Positions 4,554-5,501 of a DNA stretch of 5,501 nt are shown here, piece by piece. Numbering within the stretch: position 1 is the stretch's first letter; every line of letters starts with the position of its first letter. This stretch comes from JBBDNT01 sp040877445 (GTDB lineage Bacteria; Planctomycetota; Planctomycetia; Planctomycetales; Planctomycetaceae): assembly GCA_040877445.1 (NCBI GenBank), contig JBBDNT010000119.1:1-5501 (forward strand), given 5' to 3'. The notes below the pieces were generated by a model, which saw only the letters and a list, made by a program, of their open reading frames with translations, ran no database searches and had not been told where the DNA came from. The translations under genes were made by a program, and so were the position numbers.

Positions 4554-5501
4554 ATGCCGATCCTCGACGCCCACGGCCGGCCGATCATTTCGCAGCCGAA
4601 ATCGCGGCACGAACTCGCCGACGCGCTCCCCGCCCGACTCCGCGCCGGCTTCGACGCCGCCCGCGACACCGACGAGTTCAAGAACTACTGGGCCAATGCC
4701 GACGCGCTCGATGCCGACAGCGCGCACTCGAAGTCGGTCCGCGACAAGCTGATCCGCCGCTCGCGGTACGAGGTCGCCAACAACGGCTATGCCGACGGGA
4801 TGGTGCAGACGCACGCGAACTTCCTCGTCGGTCGCGGTCCGTCGCTGCAGATGAAGACCCGCAGCCGGGCGTTCAACGAGATGGTCGAGACGACCTGGCG
4901 GGCGTGGGGGCGGGCCGTGCGATTGAGGCGGAAGCTGTGGTGCCTCGCGCACGCCAAGGTCCAGGACGGCGAGGCGTTCGCGATCATCCGAGAAAATCGC
5001 GGCGTGCGGCACGACGTGCAACTCGACCTCGTGCTGATCGAGGCCGAGCAGTGCACCACGCCGTTTCTCCCGTTCGGCGCGCCGGGGCGGATCGACGGCA
5101 TCGAGTTCGACGCCTGGGGCAACCCGGTCCTGTACGACATCCTCCCGCAGCACCCCGGCGGCGCGTGGGGTTATTCCTATACGTTCGCCAAGCCCGAGCG
5201 CGTCGCGGCACGCTGGGTGCTGCACTGGTTCCATCTGCGCCGTCCCGGCCAGCACCGGGCGATCCCCGAATTCTGCTCGACCTTGAACTGCGGGGCGGCC
5301 GCGCGGCGCTGGCGGGAAGCCACGATCGCCGCCGCGGAAACCGCCGCCGAGTTCAGCGCGCTGCTGAAGACCACGCTGATCCCGGACAGCGAGGCCGATC
5401 CGGTTGCCCCGATGAGCGCGATGGAATTCCAGAAGCGCATGGTGGTCGCGCTGCCGATGGGCTGGGAGGCGCAGCAGATGAAGGGGGAGCATCCCTCGAC
5501 G
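4554..5501 (+). CDS. Phage portal protein, lambda gpB-like family, 3' end outside the window
   Basis: The portal forms the dodecameric ring at one vertex of the head through which DNA is packaged and ejected, and it docks the terminase. The frame is open from ATG 4554 to the window edge, giving 316 residues; family members are usually about 500. Features typical of lambda-type portals are visible: NNGYADGMVQTHANFLVGRGP around residues 76-96 (Y79, H87), KVQDGEAFAI near 135-144 (E140), LDLVLIEAEQ near 157-166, IDGIEFDAWGNP near 180-191, and VLHWFHLRRPGQ at 222-233. A segment rich in Ala and Glu (AAAETAAEFSALL) follows. The family match is from memory of these motifs. The start is set by a strong Shine-Dalgarno. 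The gene is very GC-rich, like the terminase. A long - strand frame over the same bases is its shadow. Confidence 0.93.
   Translation, partial: MPILDAHGRPIISQPKSRHELADALPARLRAGFDAARDTDEFKNYWANADALDADSAHSKSVRDKLIRRSRYEVANNGYADGMVQTHANFLVGRGPSLQMKTRSRAFNEMVETTWRAWGRAVRLRRKLWCLAHAKVQDGEAFAIIRENRGVRHDVQLDLVLIEAEQCTTPFLPFGAPGRIDGIEFDAWGNPVLYDILPQHPGGAWGYSYTFAKPERVAARWVLHWFHLRRPGQHRAIPEFCSTLNCGAAARRWREATIAAAETAAEFSALLKTTLIPDSEADPVAPMSAMEFQKRMVVALPMGWEAQQMKGEHPST

Noticed and set aside
4119..5492. Long open frame of 457 residues on the - strand
   Set aside because: It lies opposite the portal and gpW-position genes, which have clear family motifs and ribosome-binding sites. Its product is a low-complexity Arg/Pro/Gly sequence, as expected of a GC-rich shadow frame.

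Overview
The window is part of a tailed-phage or prophage genome, read entirely on the + strand. It covers the end of a DNA-packaging module and the start of the head module. A large terminase subunit enters from the left edge (1-1847). A lambda-type portal protein leaves at the right edge (4554-5501). A 66-residue protein (4351-4551) lies just before the portal, in the slot that gpW fills in lambda. The phage genes are strongly GC-rich: 40 of 60 bases from 901 and 44 of 60 from 5041 are G or C. This GC content, and the resemblance I recall of the small protein and the zinc-ribbon proteins to prophage genes in Planctomycetes genomes, make a planctomycete-like host possible. That is a low-confidence inference. 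Nothing in the window fixes the taxon.

In lambda-like gene order the terminase is followed directly by gpW and the portal. Here about 2.5 kb separates them. First come two 61-residue zinc-ribbon proteins (1844-2029 and 2048-2233), the second strongly like the N-terminal zinc ribbon of NrdR but without its ATP-cone. Next is a 183-base non-coding stretch (2234-2416) with small direct and inverted repeats that could be a control region. Then comes a two-gene unit of lower GC: an unrecognised 214-residue protein (2417-3061) and an overlapping Xre-type helix-turn-helix plus ImmA/IrrE metallopeptidase fusion (3003-4100). A 250-base non-coding stretch (4101-4350) follows, ending in a very strong two-tier hairpin (4265-4321).

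The two-gene unit looks like cargo. Its base composition differs from the structural genes (25 of 60 bases G+C from 2341, 32 of 60 from 3481). It is closed by a terminator-like hairpin and bracketed by a degenerate direct repeat (2293-2332 and 4109-4146). By analogy with other Xre-ImmA/IrrE gene pairs, the best reading is a toxin-antitoxin or phage-defence module in which the HTH-protease protein controls its upstream partner. The partner's function cannot be read from the sequence.

In the packaging scheme, the terminase cuts concatemeric DNA and drives it through the portal ring. The zinc ribbons may be small accessory nucleic-acid-binding proteins coupled to terminase translation. No RNA genes, CRISPR arrays, integrase or insertion sequences were seen, and no convincing gene lies on the - strand.
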